Origin: Sulfurihydrogenibium subterraneum DSM 15120
GTDB taxonomy: Bacteria > Aquificota > Aquificia > Aquificales > Hydrogenothermaceae
Direction of reading: 5' to 3'
DNA: 64,000 nucleotides
NCBI RefSeq assembly: GCF_000619805.1
Contig: NZ_JHUV01000008.1
Span: 372,001-436,000, forward strand
A program made the translations under genes and the position numbers. The notes below the pieces were generated by a model, which was not told the origin of the DNA, did no database searches, and saw only the letters and a list, made by a program, of their open reading frames with translations. Every line of letters begins with the position of its first letter. The first letter of the stretch is position 1. Shown here piece after piece: positions 7,892-16,996 of this stretch.

Positions 7892-10296
7892 AGATTCCTT
7901 ACTCGTGGATTAAAGAGTTTGTTGATATTGATATTCCAGCCGAAGAAGTTGCAGAGAAATTAAATCTTATAGGTATAGAAACAAACGTTTATAAGTTTGG
8001 TAATTACATTCCTAACATAATCACAGTAAAAGTCTTATCAGTAGAAAAACATCCAGAAAAAGACAAACTCTTTGTGTGTAAAGTAAGTAATGGACAAAAA
8101 GAGTATCAGGTTATAACAGGAGCTGACAACGTAAAAGCTGGTAATGTTGCAATTCTTGCAAAGGTAGGGGCTAACATCTTAGGTAAAGAGATAAAGCTTG
8201 TTAACTTTGGTTCTTTCACCTCAGAAGGAATGCTTTTATCCCTTGAAGAACTTGGGTTGGAAGAGAAATCTGACGGTTTATTTTTGTTAGATGAAGATAC
8301 ACCTGTTGGAGTAGATGCAAATGAGATTTTAGACCTTGGCAAAGATGATATTTTTGAAGTAGAAATCACTCCAAACAGAGGAGACGTTTTAAGCGTTAGA
8401 GGTTTAAGCAGGGAAATAGCAGCTGCATTTGGTTTAAAAAGAAAAGATTACTATCCACAACTTTCTACTGTAGGAGATTATGTAAAAATAAACATTCAAA
8501 CGGATAAAGTCTTAAGGTACAAAGCTACTGTTATAAAAGGTATAAAAATAAGACAATCTCCATTATCTATCAGATTAAAACTTATAAAATCTGGAATATC
8601 TGTTATAAACAACATCGTAGACATTACAAACTACATTCTTCTTCAAGAAGGTCAACCTCTCCACGCCTTTGATTTAGACAGAATTGAAGGTAAAATTACA
8701 GTTAGAAATGCTTTTGAAGGAGAAAAGATAATAACCTTAGATGGTCAAGAAAGAGTTTTAACATTTGGGGATATAGTTATAGCTGACGATAAAAAAGCTC
8801 TTGCAATTGCAGGAGTAATAGGTGGAGAAAACAGTAAAATAGATGAAAACACACAAAACATCCTTTTAGAAGCTGCTGTATTTGACCCTATAAGCGTAAG
8901 AAAAACAGCTAAAAGACTCTCTATCCTTACAGACTCTTCCTATAGGTTTGAAAGAGGTGTAGACGTAGAAAACTGCTCTACAGCTTCTGACAAGGCAATT
9001 TCTTTAATCCTTTCTTTATCAGGTGGAGAAGTTAGAGCTGTAAAAGATTTATACCTAAAACCTTATCAGCCTAAAACTATAGTCCTAAGACCATCTTTTA
9101 TAGAAAAAGTGTTAGGTAGCAAAATAGAGTCTGAAACTGTTGAAAAAATACTAACAGGGTTAGAGATACCAGTAGAAAAACATGGAGAAGATTTTAAAGT
9201 TTACATTCCTTCTTTTAGAACTTACGATTTAGAAAGGGAGATAGATTTAGTTGAAGAAGTTGCAAGGATTTACGGATACGATAACTTTAAAGAAGACTAT
9301 CTTAAAATCTTTACTAAAACCTTTAACAGACCTAAAGATTACGAATTTGACACTAAAGTACGCCAGTTTTTCTTAGACAACGGTTTTACAGAAGTTCTTA
9401 ACTACACCTTTACATCTCCAGATTTTTATACCACTTTATCTTTGCCAGTTCCTAAGATACAGATTTTAAACTACATTTTAAAATCTCAAAGTGTAATGAG
9501 AGACACTATTATAGTTAGCCTAATTCAAAACCAGATTGAAAACTTAAGATTTGGTAGAAAAGACCTCTCTATTTTTGAAATATCATCTACATTTTTTGAA
9601 GACCACGAATCAATAAACGTAGCAGGGCTTGTAAGTGGTAAATTGGTAGATGGTTATAACTATACTTCACCTGTAAGAAGCTTCAGGACAGACAGAGATT
9701 GGGATTTCTTATCGTTAAAAGGTGTTGTAAACAATCTTCTAAATTCCCTTGGTTTAGAGTACTCCATTTCAGATGAAAATTTACCTGTATTTTTACATCC
9801 TTACGAATCAGCTAATATAGTCATTAACGGCTTTATAGTTGGTTATGTTGGAAAAATCCATCCTCAAATTGCAGCAGAGTTTGAGATTCCAAAAAACACT
9901 TTTGTTTTTGAGTTAAAACTAAAGTACGTTCCAAGAGAGATTAAAGAAAATCCAGTAAAGGAAGGATACATCTATACCTACTATCTAAATAAAAGACCTG
10001 TTATTTATAAAGAGATTCCGAAACATCCACCTGTTAAAAGAGACCTTGCTTTTGTAGTAGACGTAAATGTAAAAGTTGGAAGTTTAATAGAAGATTTAAA
10101 GAACTCTTCAAATCTTATTAAGAATGTTAAACTTTTTGACGTTTACTTCTTATCTGAATGTCTTAAGAGTGTTGCGGTATCTGTTGAGTTTTTAAATCCT
10201 GATAAAAGCTTATCAGATGAAGAGGTAAATGTAGAAGTTGAAGAAATTTTAAACAAACTTAAATTAATTTATCCTGACATTGAATTAAGGAAGTAG
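7888..10296 (+). CDS. pheT: Phenylalanyl-tRNA synthetase beta subunit
   Basis: An 802-residue beta subunit of the alpha2-beta2 enzyme that charges tRNA-Phe. Domains in order: N-terminal OB-fold tRNA-binding domain (about 40-150), B3/B4 editing domain (about 200-370), B5 domain, a degenerate catalytic-like core and the C-terminal anticodon-binding domain with KHPPVKRDLAFVVD (about 705-720). The length is normal for a bacterial PheT. The ATGA overlap with pheS ties the two subunits together. Confidence 0.97.
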   Translation: MKIPYSWIKEFVDIDIPAEEVAEKLNLIGIETNVYKFGNYIPNIITVKVLSVEKHPEKDKLFVCKVSNGQKEYQVITGADNVKAGNVAILAKVGANILGKEIKLVNFGSFTSEGMLLSLEELGLEEKSDGLFLLDEDTPVGVDANEILDLGKDDIFEVEITPNRGDVLSVRGLSREIAAAFGLKRKDYYPQLSTVGDYVKINIQTDKVLRYKATVIKGIKIRQSPLSIRLKLIKSGISVINNIVDITNYILLQEGQPLHAFDLDRIEGKITVRNAFEGEKIITLDGQERVLTFGDIVIADDKKALAIAGVIGGENSKIDENTQNILLEAAVFDPISVRKTAKRLSILTDSSYRFERGVDVENCSTASDKAISLILSLSGGEVRAVKDLYLKPYQPKTIVLRPSFIEKVLGSKIESETVEKILTGLEIPVEKHGEDFKVYIPSFRTYDLEREIDLVEEVARIYGYDNFKEDYLKIFTKTFNRPKDYEFDTKVRQFFLDNGFTEVLNYTFTSPDFYTTLSLPVPKIQILNYILKSQSVMRDTIIVSLIQNQIENLRFGRKDLSIFEISSTFFEDHESINVAGLVSGKLVDGYNYTSPVRSFRTDRDWDFLSLKGVVNNLLNSLGLEYSISDENLPVFLHPYESANIVINGFIVGYVGKIHPQIAAEFEIPKNTFVFELKLKYVPREIKENPVKEGYIYTYYLNKRPVIYKEIPKHPPVKRDLAFVVDVNVKVGSLIEDLKNSSNLIKNVKLFDVYFLSECLKSVAVSVEFLNPDKSLSDEEVNVEVEEILNKLKLIYPDIELRK

Positions 10297-10348
10297 TCAG
10301 GAGCTGAAAAAGTGATAAAAGATTTTTATATAGATTTAGAAATAATTA

Positions 10349-10517
10349 AGGCTTTCCTGCGGGGTACGACTGGGATGGTTTAAAAATTTTCTGGGCTATA
10401 TACATCAGAAAGGGAGCTCGATATTCTGTAGATCCCTTGGGACTACAGTGGGAGCACCCACCTATTGGGGAAGTGCCCAAGAACAGAAGAACCATCCCAA
10501 CGGCTCTGTGGGAGCCT
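10349..10517 (+). ncRNA. ssrS: Structured RNA upstream of 5-formyl-THF cyclo-ligase, candidate 6S RNA
   Basis: The pheT-fau spacer is clearly richer in G+C than its surroundings and folds well by eye. An outer stem pairs AGGCU (10349-10353) with AGCCU (10513-10517). A perfect 10-bp stem pairs 10371-10380 with 10490-10499. Inside are a hairpin CTGTAG/CTACAG enclosing CCC/GGG (10425-10447), a hairpin on GGGAGCAC...GUGCCC (10450-10478) and a weaker TTTTCTG/CAGAAA hairpin. A T6 run (10525-10530) follows. The ssrS gene is known to precede the ygfA/fau gene in many bacteria, and the ~170-base length fits 6S. The branched interior is less typical of 6S; a cis-regulatory leader of fau is the main alternative. 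Confidence 0.6.
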
Positions 10518-10535
10518 AAAACACTTTTTTAGCCC

Positions 10536-10563
10536 TGACCTTCCAAGTTAGTTTGGGAGGTCA
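10536..10563 (+). promoter_or_regulatory. Hairpin hiding the ribosome-binding site of the 5-formyl-THF cyclo-ligase gene
   Basis: Bases 10536-10544 pair with 10555-10563 over 9 continuous positions (one G-U) around a 10-base loop. The 3' arm contains the whole GGGAGG ribosome-binding site, and the TTG start is 3 bases further on. As drawn, translation needs this stem opened, for example by heat, by an upstream ribosome or by alternative pairing with the preceding structured RNA. The pairing is seen in the sequence; a regulatory role is inference. Confidence 0.55.
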
Positions 10564-10565
10564 TA

Positions 10566-11126
10566 TTGAAAGTAGAACTTAGAAAGAAGCTTTTAGCAAA
10601 AAGGGAGATTTATCCTAACTGGCAAGAAGACTCTAACAAAATCGTCAACAATTTTCTGCAAAACTCCGACTTCTTAAATTTTAAAACATTCATGCTTTAT
10701 TATCCACACAGAAAAGAAGTAGATTCCGTACCTTTGATAAGAAAACTATTACAAGAGAAAAAAACCGTAGTTCTGCCAAAAGTATCAGGACAAGATATTA
10801 AACCAATTATTATCAAAGATTTAGACAATCTAATCGTAGGGTATGCTGGCATCAAAGAGCCTGTAGGTATCCAGATAGACACTCAAGATATAGACATAAT
10901 AGTTGTTCCTGCAGTTGCCTACGATAAAGAAGGATACAGAATTGGTTATGGAAAAGGCTATTACGACAGATTTTTACCAAAACTAAGAAAAGATACAGTA
11001 AAAGTAGGTTTTTGTTATGATTTTCAACTTTTAGAAAAACTGCCCCATGACTTGCACGATATACAAGTTGATTTAATTATCACACCAACACAAATTTTAA
11101 AAACAAAGAAGGAGGAAGTAAAATGA
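10566..11126 (+). CDS. fau: 5-formyltetrahydrofolate cyclo-ligase
   Basis: A 186-residue enzyme of the YgfA/FAU family that converts 5-formyl-THF to 5,10-methenyl-THF using ATP, returning a storage folate to the one-carbon pool. The family signature GYGKGYYDRFL lies at about residues 128-138, and the basic N-terminus K-x-x-L-R-K-K-L is present. It starts with TTG behind a GGGAGG site that is enclosed in a hairpin. The stop overlaps the start of RNase Y. FolD and PurH, which use the same cofactors, are encoded at about 50-52 kb. Confidence 0.92.
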   Translation: MKVELRKKLLAKREIYPNWQEDSNKIVNNFLQNSDFLNFKTFMLYYPHRKEVDSVPLIRKLLQEKKTVVLPKVSGQDIKPIIIKDLDNLIVGYAGIKEPVGIQIDTQDIDIIVVPAVAYDKEGYRIGYGKGYYDRFLPKLRKDTVKVGFCYDFQLLEKLPHDLHDIQVDLIITPTQILKTKKEEVK

Positions 11127-12817
11127 ATGAAGTGATAGTAGGATTATTATCTGCAGTTTTTGCTGGTGGAGCTGGATTTACTGCTTGTAAAGTAATGGTA
11201 GAAAAAAAGTTAAAAGAAAAAGAGCAAGAGTATAGCAAAGTATTAAGCAGAAAAGAAGAGTTAGAAAAGCTTGCAAAAGAGGAAGCTGAAAGGATAAAAA
11301 AGGAAGCTGAAAAAGAAGCTGAAAGGGTCATAAAAGAAGCAGAAAAAGAGGCAAAGATAAGAGCGTCAGAAATAGAGAGAGAAGCATTAAAACTAAAAGA
11401 ACAACAAGAGTTTATTATTGAAAAAGAGCTGTTAAAAAGAAAGCAGGAACTTGAAAACGAGCTTAGACAAAAAAGAGAGGAACTTCAAAACTTAGAAAAA
11501 CAACTTTTAATGAAAGAATCTCAGTTAGAGAAAAGACTTGCAAGATTAGAACATAGAGAAGAAGAAATAGAAAAAAGAGCTACAGAAATTGCTAAATTAG
11601 AAACAGAGATAAAGGCTTTAGAGAAACAGTTAAAAGAAAAAGAAGAAAAAGTCAAATCTGCTGAAGAACAGTACATCTTAGAGCTTCAAAGAATTGCAAG
11701 CATGACAAAAGAAGAAGCAAAAACAGAACTTATGAGAAAAGTAGAAGAAGAAGCAAAGTTAGAAGCTGCTAAACTTATGAGAGAAATAGAAGAAGAGGCA
11801 AGGAAAAATGCAGAAAAAGAAGCAAAATGGAATCTTGTTACTGCAATTCAAAGACTTGCTCCAGAAGCAACTACTACGTATACAGTTTCAGTTGTTGACC
11901 TTCCAAGCAATGACATCAAAGGTAGAATAATAGGAAGGGAAGGTAGAAACATAAGAGCTTTTGAAATGGCAACAGGTGTAGATTTAATAATAGATGATAC
12001 ACCAGACATAGTTACAATATCTTCCTTTGACCCGTTAAGAAGAGAGATTGCAAAAACAGCTTTAGAGAGACTTATAGCTGATGGTAGAATACATCCTGGA
12101 AGGATAGAAGAGGTTGTTGAAAAAGTAAAAGAAGAAATGGATCAGCATATTAGAAAGTTAGGAGAAGAAACATGTCTTGAACTTGGTTTTACCGATGTAC
12201 ATCCTGAGCTTTACTACTACATTGGAAAGTTAAACTACAGAACATCTTATACCCAAAATGTTTTATTACACACTAAAGAAGTTGCACACCTTGCAGGAAT
12301 GATGGCAGCAATGCTTGGTTTAGATGAAAAGATGGCAAGAAGAGGAGGGCTTATGCACGATATAGGTAAAGCTATATCCCACGAAGTAGGAGGAGCTCAC
12401 TCTAAGGTCGGAGCTGAAATAGCAAGAAGATACGGAGAGCCAGACTACGTTATAAATGCAATTCTTTACCACCACGGAGATGAACCTGCAAGGTATCCTG
12501 AAGCTGTTTTAGTAGCAGCTGCAGACGCACTTTCAGCAGCAAGACCAGGAGCAAGAAGAGAGGTTCTACAATCTTACATAAACAGACTTGAAAAAATAGA
12601 AGCTATTGTTAACTCTTTTGAAAATGTAGAAAAGTCTTTTGCAATACAGGCAGGTAGGGAAGTAAGGGTCATAGTTAACGCAGAAAAACTCTCAGACGAG
12701 GAAGCTTACCTTTTAACAAAAGAAATAGCAAAAAGAATAGAAAAAGAAGTAGAATTCCCTGGACAGATAAAAGTTGTCACAATAAGAGAATCAAGGTTTG
12801 TAGAATTAGCAAAGTAG
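11123..12817 (+). CDS. rny: Ribonuclease Y
   Basis: A 564-residue membrane-anchored endoribonuclease that starts bulk mRNA decay. Order: one N-terminal membrane segment (about 4-25, with Gly/Ala-rich stretch), a long Glu/Lys-rich coiled coil (about 30-240), a KH domain around GRIIGREGRNIRAFE (about 265-280) and an HD domain with the metal-binding HDIGKA (about 412-417). The length is slightly above the 520 typical of Bacillus, owing to the coiled coil. AGGAGG lies before the ATG, which overlaps the fau stop as ATGA. Confidence 0.96.
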   Translation: MNEVIVGLLSAVFAGGAGFTACKVMVEKKLKEKEQEYSKVLSRKEELEKLAKEEAERIKKEAEKEAERVIKEAEKEAKIRASEIEREALKLKEQQEFIIEKELLKRKQELENELRQKREELQNLEKQLLMKESQLEKRLARLEHREEEIEKRATEIAKLETEIKALEKQLKEKEEKVKSAEEQYILELQRIASMTKEEAKTELMRKVEEEAKLEAAKLMREIEEEARKNAEKEAKWNLVTAIQRLAPEATTTYTVSVVDLPSNDIKGRIIGREGRNIRAFEMATGVDLIIDDTPDIVTISSFDPLRREIAKTALERLIADGRIHPGRIEEVVEKVKEEMDQHIRKLGEETCLELGFTDVHPELYYYIGKLNYRTSYTQNVLLHTKEVAHLAGMMAAMLGLDEKMARRGGLMHDIGKAISHEVGGAHSKVGAEIARRYGEPDYVINAILYHHGDEPARYPEAVLVAAADALSAARPGARREVLQSYINRLEKIEAIVNSFENVEKSFAIQAGREVRVIVNAEKLSDEEAYLLTKEIAKRIEKEVEFPGQIKVVTIRESRFVELAK

Positions 12818-12824
12818 GTTAAGT

Positions 12825-13604
12825 ATGAGATTTTTAGTAATAGGTGATGTAATAGGAAGAACAGGAAGGAGAGCCGTTAAAGAGGTTCTTCCTTTCCTTA
12901 AAGAAAAGCTAAAGATAGACTTTGTAGTTTTAAACGGAGAAAATTTAGCCCACGGAAACGGTATTACAAAACCTACATTTGACGAAATCCTAACGGCAGG
13001 AGTAGACGTCATAACATCTGGAAATCATACATTTGATAAAAAAGAAGTGTATGCAATCATAGATGATGAAAGATTACTTAGACCTGCAAACCTTCCACCC
13101 CTTGCAAAAGGAAAAGGTTTTAACACCTACGAAAAAAACGGTAAAAAAATAACAGTTATAAACCTTATGGGAAGAGTTTTTATGGGAATTCCTTTAGATT
13201 GTCCTTTTAGAGCCTTTGATGAAATCTACAACGAAGTAAAAGATACATCAAACTACATAATAGTGGATTTTCACGGAGAAGCAACTTCAGAAAAACAAGC
13301 TTTTGGTTATTACGTAGATTCACGGGCAACTTTAGTCTTTGGAACTCACACCCACGTACAAACTTCGGATGAAAGATTTCTACCAAAAGGCACAGCTTAT
13401 ATATCAGATGTAGGCTTAACAGGAGCTTACAACTCTGTAATAGGAGTTAAAAGCCATCAAATCATAGAGAAATTTATAACAGGAATGCCTGTAAAGTATG
13501 AACCAGAAGAAGGGAATTATATATTCCAAGCTTTATTTTTAGATACAGAAGAAAAGCAGTTAAAAAGAATACAGATAAAAGAAGGTGAAAATTATGAACT
13601 ATAA
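12825..13604 (+). CDS. YmdB-type metallophosphoesterase (TIGR00282 family)
   Basis: A 259-residue dimetal phosphoesterase. Motifs: GDVIGRTGR at the N-terminus, NGENLAHGNG, SGNHTFDKKE and FGTHTHVQT, which supply the Asp, Asn and His metal ligands. Family members such as Bacillus YmdB hydrolyse 2',3'-cyclic nucleotides or cyclic-di-nucleotide-type substrates and influence RNA levels. It lies 7 bases after rny; the rny-ymdB neighbourhood is conserved across distant bacteria and supports a role in RNA turnover. The exact substrate cannot be told from sequence. Confidence 0.88.
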   Translation: MRFLVIGDVIGRTGRRAVKEVLPFLKEKLKIDFVVLNGENLAHGNGITKPTFDEILTAGVDVITSGNHTFDKKEVYAIIDDERLLRPANLPPLAKGKGFNTYEKNGKKITVINLMGRVFMGIPLDCPFRAFDEIYNEVKDTSNYIIVDFHGEATSEKQAFGYYVDSRATLVFGTHTHVQTSDERFLPKGTAYISDVGLTGAYNSVIGVKSHQIIEKFITGMPVKYEPEEGNYIFQALFLDTEEKQLKRIQIKEGENYEL

Positions 13605-14616
13605 AAACTTTTTAGATTTAAAGCTATCTGAAATAGGAGTTGGAACTTACTTAGGCAGTCCAGATGAAAATACAAACAAAAACTATGAAGAGACCATAAA
13701 AAAAGCAGTAAAACTGGGCATCAACGTAATAGATACAGCTATAAATTACAGAGATATGGAAAGTGAAAGGGTTATAGGTAGAGTTTTACAACAGATAGAT
13801 AGAAAAAATTTAATTATCTCTACGAAAGGCGGATACTTTCCAAAGGATAATAGACTTAAAGTAGAAAACATCACACAGTATTTGAAGGAAAATTTAATAG
13901 ATAAAGGCATTGTAAACAAAGAGGACATCACACCTTACGGAAATATACTAACGCCAAAATTCATAGACTGGTCTCTTGAAAAAAGTTTAGAAAACTTAAA
14001 CACAGACTACATTGACATATACTTTTTACATAATCCAGAAGACCAGCTTCAGATAGTAGATAAACAAACGTTTTACAAAAAACTCTGGACGGTTTTCAGA
14101 CTCTTAGAAGGAAAAGTAAATCAAGGAAAGCTAAGATATTATGGACTTGCAACGTGGAACGGTTTTAGAGTTAATCCTGACCATATCCAACATCTAAATC
14201 TGTTTGAAATTTTTGATATTGCCAAAGAAGTAGGCGGAGAAAACCATCACTTTAGATTTATTCAGCTACCTTATAACTTAGCAATGACTGAAAGCTACAC
14301 ACTAAAAAATCAATATTATAATGGTAAGCTCTACTCCACTTTAGAAGCAACTCAAATTCTTGGTATATATACATACATAAGCGCACCATTATTCCAAGGA
14401 AGAATAGTTAGAAGATTTGATGAAAATGCTAAAAAATTATTCAAAGTAGAAAAAGATGTCCATATCCCTATACAGTTTGTAAGAAGTACTCCGGGAGTAG
14501 GAACAGTGCTTATAGGTATGAGTAAAGTAAACCATCTTTTAGAAAACATAGAGATAGAAAAGTATCCTAAACTTGAAAAAGAAGAAATTGATTTTATATT
14601 TTCAAGCAGTAGATAA
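13594..14616 (+). CDS. Aldo/keto reductase family protein
   Basis: A 340-residue (alpha/beta)8 NADPH-dependent oxidoreductase. The family tetrad is visible: Asp and Tyr in DTAINYRDMESERVIG, Lys in ISTKGGYF and His in IYFLHNPED. A C-terminal segment with STPGVGTVLIGMSKVNHLLEN binds the cofactor phosphate. I choose ATG 13594 because GAAGG is 8 bases upstream; an in-frame GTG three codons earlier overlaps that site. It overlaps the phosphoesterase gene by 11 bases. The substrate is unknown. Confidence 0.87.
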   Translation: MNYKNFLDLKLSEIGVGTYLGSPDENTNKNYEETIKKAVKLGINVIDTAINYRDMESERVIGRVLQQIDRKNLIISTKGGYFPKDNRLKVENITQYLKENLIDKGIVNKEDITPYGNILTPKFIDWSLEKSLENLNTDYIDIYFLHNPEDQLQIVDKQTFYKKLWTVFRLLEGKVNQGKLRYYGLATWNGFRVNPDHIQHLNLFEIFDIAKEVGGENHHFRFIQLPYNLAMTESYTLKNQYYNGKLYSTLEATQILGIYTYISAPLFQGRIVRRFDENAKKLFKVEKDVHIPIQFVRSTPGVGTVLIGMSKVNHLLENIEIEKYPKLEKEEIDFIFSSSR

Positions 14617-14670
14617 AAAATAAGTTTATGATATACTAAATTTTAGATAAAATTATTTAAAGGAGATAAG

Positions 14671-15897
14671 ATGAAAAGCAGAATCTCAATGGTTGTAGGT
14701 GTGATTTTAATATTTGTTGCCGGAATGAGTTTTGGACTTAACGCAAAAACACCAAAAACAGATTACAGCGAAGATATTCAAATAATAAGAACTTATACAG
14801 ACGTTTTAAAATTAGTAGAAGATAACTACGTTGAACCAACGGAATCTAAGAAATTACTTTATGGCTCACTAAGAGGTTTACTATCTTCACTTGACCCTTA
14901 CTCAACCTTCTTTACACCAGAGGAGTTTAAAGAGTTTACTTCAGAAACACAGGGAGAGTTTGGTGGACTTGGAATGGAAGTAACAATGGAAAACAATAAA
15001 CTTTTAGTTGTATCGCCGATAGAAGACACTCCTGCATTTAAAGCAGGAATAAAACCTGGAGACTGGATAATAGAAATAGATGGAGAACCAACAGATAAGA
15101 TGACTCTCTTTCAAGCAGTTAAAAAAATGAGAGGAAAGCCGGGAACAAAAGTTACCTTAACTATATTTAGAAAAGGTGTAGAAAAGCCATTTAAAGTAGA
15201 GTTAGTAAGAGACATAATAAAAGTAAAAAGTGTTAAAACAAAAGAATTAGAAAACGGGAAAATAGGATACATAAGATTAACCCAGTTTCAAGAAAATTCA
15301 GCTGAAGAATTTGAAAAAGCTTTAAAATCTTTTAAAAATAAAGAAGGTATTATAATAGACCTTAGAAACAACCCCGGTGGATTACTCACTTCTGCAGTTT
15401 CTATTGCTGATATGCTACTACCTAAAGGTAAATTGATCGTTTACACACAAGGTAGAGACCCTAAGAACAGAGAGGAGTTCTACTCCCAATCAGAACCAGT
15501 AGTGGATAAAAAAATTCCAATAGCGGTTATCGTTAATAAAGGCTCTGCATCTGCATCAGAAATTTTAACCGGAGCTTTAAAAGATAATAACAGAGCGATT
15601 ATAGTCGGTGATACAACTTTCGGTAAAGCGTCTGTACAAACACTTATACCTTTACCTGATGGTGCTGGTGTTAAATTAACTGTAGCCCACTACTACACTC
15701 CAAATGGAAATCTTATAATGAATAAAGGTATAACTCCCGATATAATAGTAAAAGTAAGTGAAGAAGAAGAAGCTGAGAGAGCAAAAGCAGAAAGAGAAGC
15801 TAAAATGAACGGAAAAGAAGCCGAAATAAAAGACCCTCAACTTGAAGCTGCCATAAATGCTGTAAAAATTTTAAACTTTGCCAAAAAATTAAATTAA
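14671..15897 (+). CDS. ctpA: Carboxyl-terminal processing protease (S41)
   Basis: A 408-residue periplasmic serine protease with an N-terminal signal/anchor (about 1-24), a PDZ domain (about 95-175, with GGLGMEV and GDWIIEIDG) and the S41 catalytic domain. The nucleophile is in NKGSASASEIL (about 290-300) and the Lys general base in FGKASVQT about 25 residues later. CtpA enzymes trim C-termini of exported proteins and take part in envelope maintenance. The tail (about 365-408) is charged. AAGGAG precedes the ATG; it appears to start a new transcription unit with tsaD. Confidence 0.94.
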   Translation: MKSRISMVVGVILIFVAGMSFGLNAKTPKTDYSEDIQIIRTYTDVLKLVEDNYVEPTESKKLLYGSLRGLLSSLDPYSTFFTPEEFKEFTSETQGEFGGLGMEVTMENNKLLVVSPIEDTPAFKAGIKPGDWIIEIDGEPTDKMTLFQAVKKMRGKPGTKVTLTIFRKGVEKPFKVELVRDIIKVKSVKTKELENGKIGYIRLTQFQENSAEEFEKALKSFKNKEGIIIDLRNNPGGLLTSAVSIADMLLPKGKLIVYTQGRDPKNREEFYSQSEPVVDKKIPIAVIVNKGSASASEILTGALKDNNRAIIVGDTTFGKASVQTLIPLPDGAGVKLTVAHYYTPNGNLIMNKGITPDIIVKVSEEEEAERAKAEREAKMNGKEAEIKDPQLEAAINAVKILNFAKKLN

Positions 15898-15898
15898 G

Positions 15899-16915
15899 AT
15901 GATAATTTTAGGAATAGAAAGCTCCTGTGATGATACCTCTGTAGCTGTTTATGACAGTGAAAGAGGTATCCTTTCAAATGTAGTATCATCTCAATTTATT
16001 CACTTAGAGTTTGGAGGAGTTTATCCAGAACTTGCTGCAAGGGAACACACAAAAAACTTTTTACCTGTTTTAGATAAAGCATTAAAAGATGCAAAGATTT
16101 CCCTTAAAGATATTGATGCAGTAGCAGCAACGTTTATGCCGGGACTTATTGTATCATTGGTAATTGGTGTTGCAGCTGCAAAATCTCTAACTTTTATTTT
16201 AAAGAAACCAATTATACCTGTACATCATATAGAAGCACACATATTTGCAAACTTTTTGATAAAAGAGATTAAATATCCTTTTATAGCTCTTGTAGTATCA
16301 GGAGGACATACAGAGTTAGTTTTAGTCAAAGATTTTGAGGATTATGTTTATATAGGTGGGACTTTAGATGACGCAGTTGGAGAAGTTTTTGATAAAGTGG
16401 CAAGAGCTATGGATTTAGGTTTTCCCGGAGGTCCTGTAATAGACAGATTAACACAAAACGGAAAAGAAATAATAAAATTTCCAAGACCTCTCATAAACGA
16501 AAAAGGGGAAAACAGATTTAACTTCTCTTTCAGTGGCTTAAAAACAGCAGTAATAAAAGAAATAAGAAAAGGTTTATATAAAAAGGAAGACATTGCAGCT
16601 TCTTTTCAGGCTGCTGTTATAGAGACCCTTTTAAAAAAGACTTTAGACGCTTGCAATGAGTTTGGCGTAAAAAGAGTTGTAATAGCCGGAGGAGTATCCG
16701 CCAACTCAAAACTTAGAGAAGAAGTTTCAAAAATTGAAGATATTGAATTCTATTATCCTCCTCTTAATCTTTGCACAGACAACGGTGCTATGGTTGCTTT
16801 TACAGGCTTTAAAAGATTTTCAAAATACAAAAAAGGATTTAGATTAGACTTTGAAGCAAAGGCTAAATGTAGAATAGATAAGTTTCCTCAACTACTTAGA
16901 GATTTTCATACCTAA
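15899..16915 (+). CDS. tsaD: tRNA N6-adenosine threonylcarbamoyltransferase TsaD
   Basis: A 338-residue Kae1/TsaD/YgjD ATPase-fold protein that transfers threonylcarbamoyl to A37 of ANN-decoding tRNAs, with TsaB, TsaC and TsaE. Marks: GIESSCDDTSVAVYD at the start, the metal-binding HHIEAHIFAN (about 109-118), SGGHTELV, NFSFSGLKTAV and CTDNGAMVA. The length is normal. The ATG is one base after the ctpA stop. Its 3' end overlaps a small minus-strand ORF by 24 bases. Confidence 0.97.
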   Translation: MIILGIESSCDDTSVAVYDSERGILSNVVSSQFIHLEFGGVYPELAAREHTKNFLPVLDKALKDAKISLKDIDAVAATFMPGLIVSLVIGVAAAKSLTFILKKPIIPVHHIEAHIFANFLIKEIKYPFIALVVSGGHTELVLVKDFEDYVYIGGTLDDAVGEVFDKVARAMDLGFPGGPVIDRLTQNGKEIIKFPRPLINEKGENRFNFSFSGLKTAVIKEIRKGLYKKEDIAASFQAAVIETLLKKTLDACNEFGVKRVVIAGGVSANSKLREEVSKIEDIEFYYPPLNLCTDNGAMVAFTGFKRFSKYKKGFRLDFEAKAKCRIDKFPQLLRDFHT

Positions 16916-16975
16916 TATTCCAGCAAATAAAACAACTAAGAAAAATAAGCCCATAACAATGAGCACAAGTTCCAT
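16892..16975 (-). CDS. Possible 27-residue single-helix membrane peptide
   Basis: A minus-strand ORF of 27 codons, MELVLIVMGLFFLVVLF followed by AGILGMKISK. Nearly the whole peptide is one hydrophobic helix with a basic C-terminal end. An AGAGG ribosome-binding site sits 8 bases before the ATG. It follows the ATP synthase terminator on the same strand and overlaps the end of tsaD. The composition and spacing look like a genuine small membrane protein, such as accessory peptides of respiratory or ATPase complexes, but the ORF is short enough to be chance. I do not recognise a family. Confidence 0.4.
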   Translation of the reverse strand: MELVLIVMGLFFLVVLFAGILGMKISK

Positions 16976-16996
16976 ATTCAAAACCTCTTAAATGTA

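Noticed and set aside
10349-10560. SRP RNA, RNase P RNA or tmRNA as identity of the structured RNA
   Set aside because: None of their conserved cores (SRP apical GGAAG/AGCAG loop, RNase P GAGGAAAGUCC, tmRNA acceptor ends with CCA) is visible.
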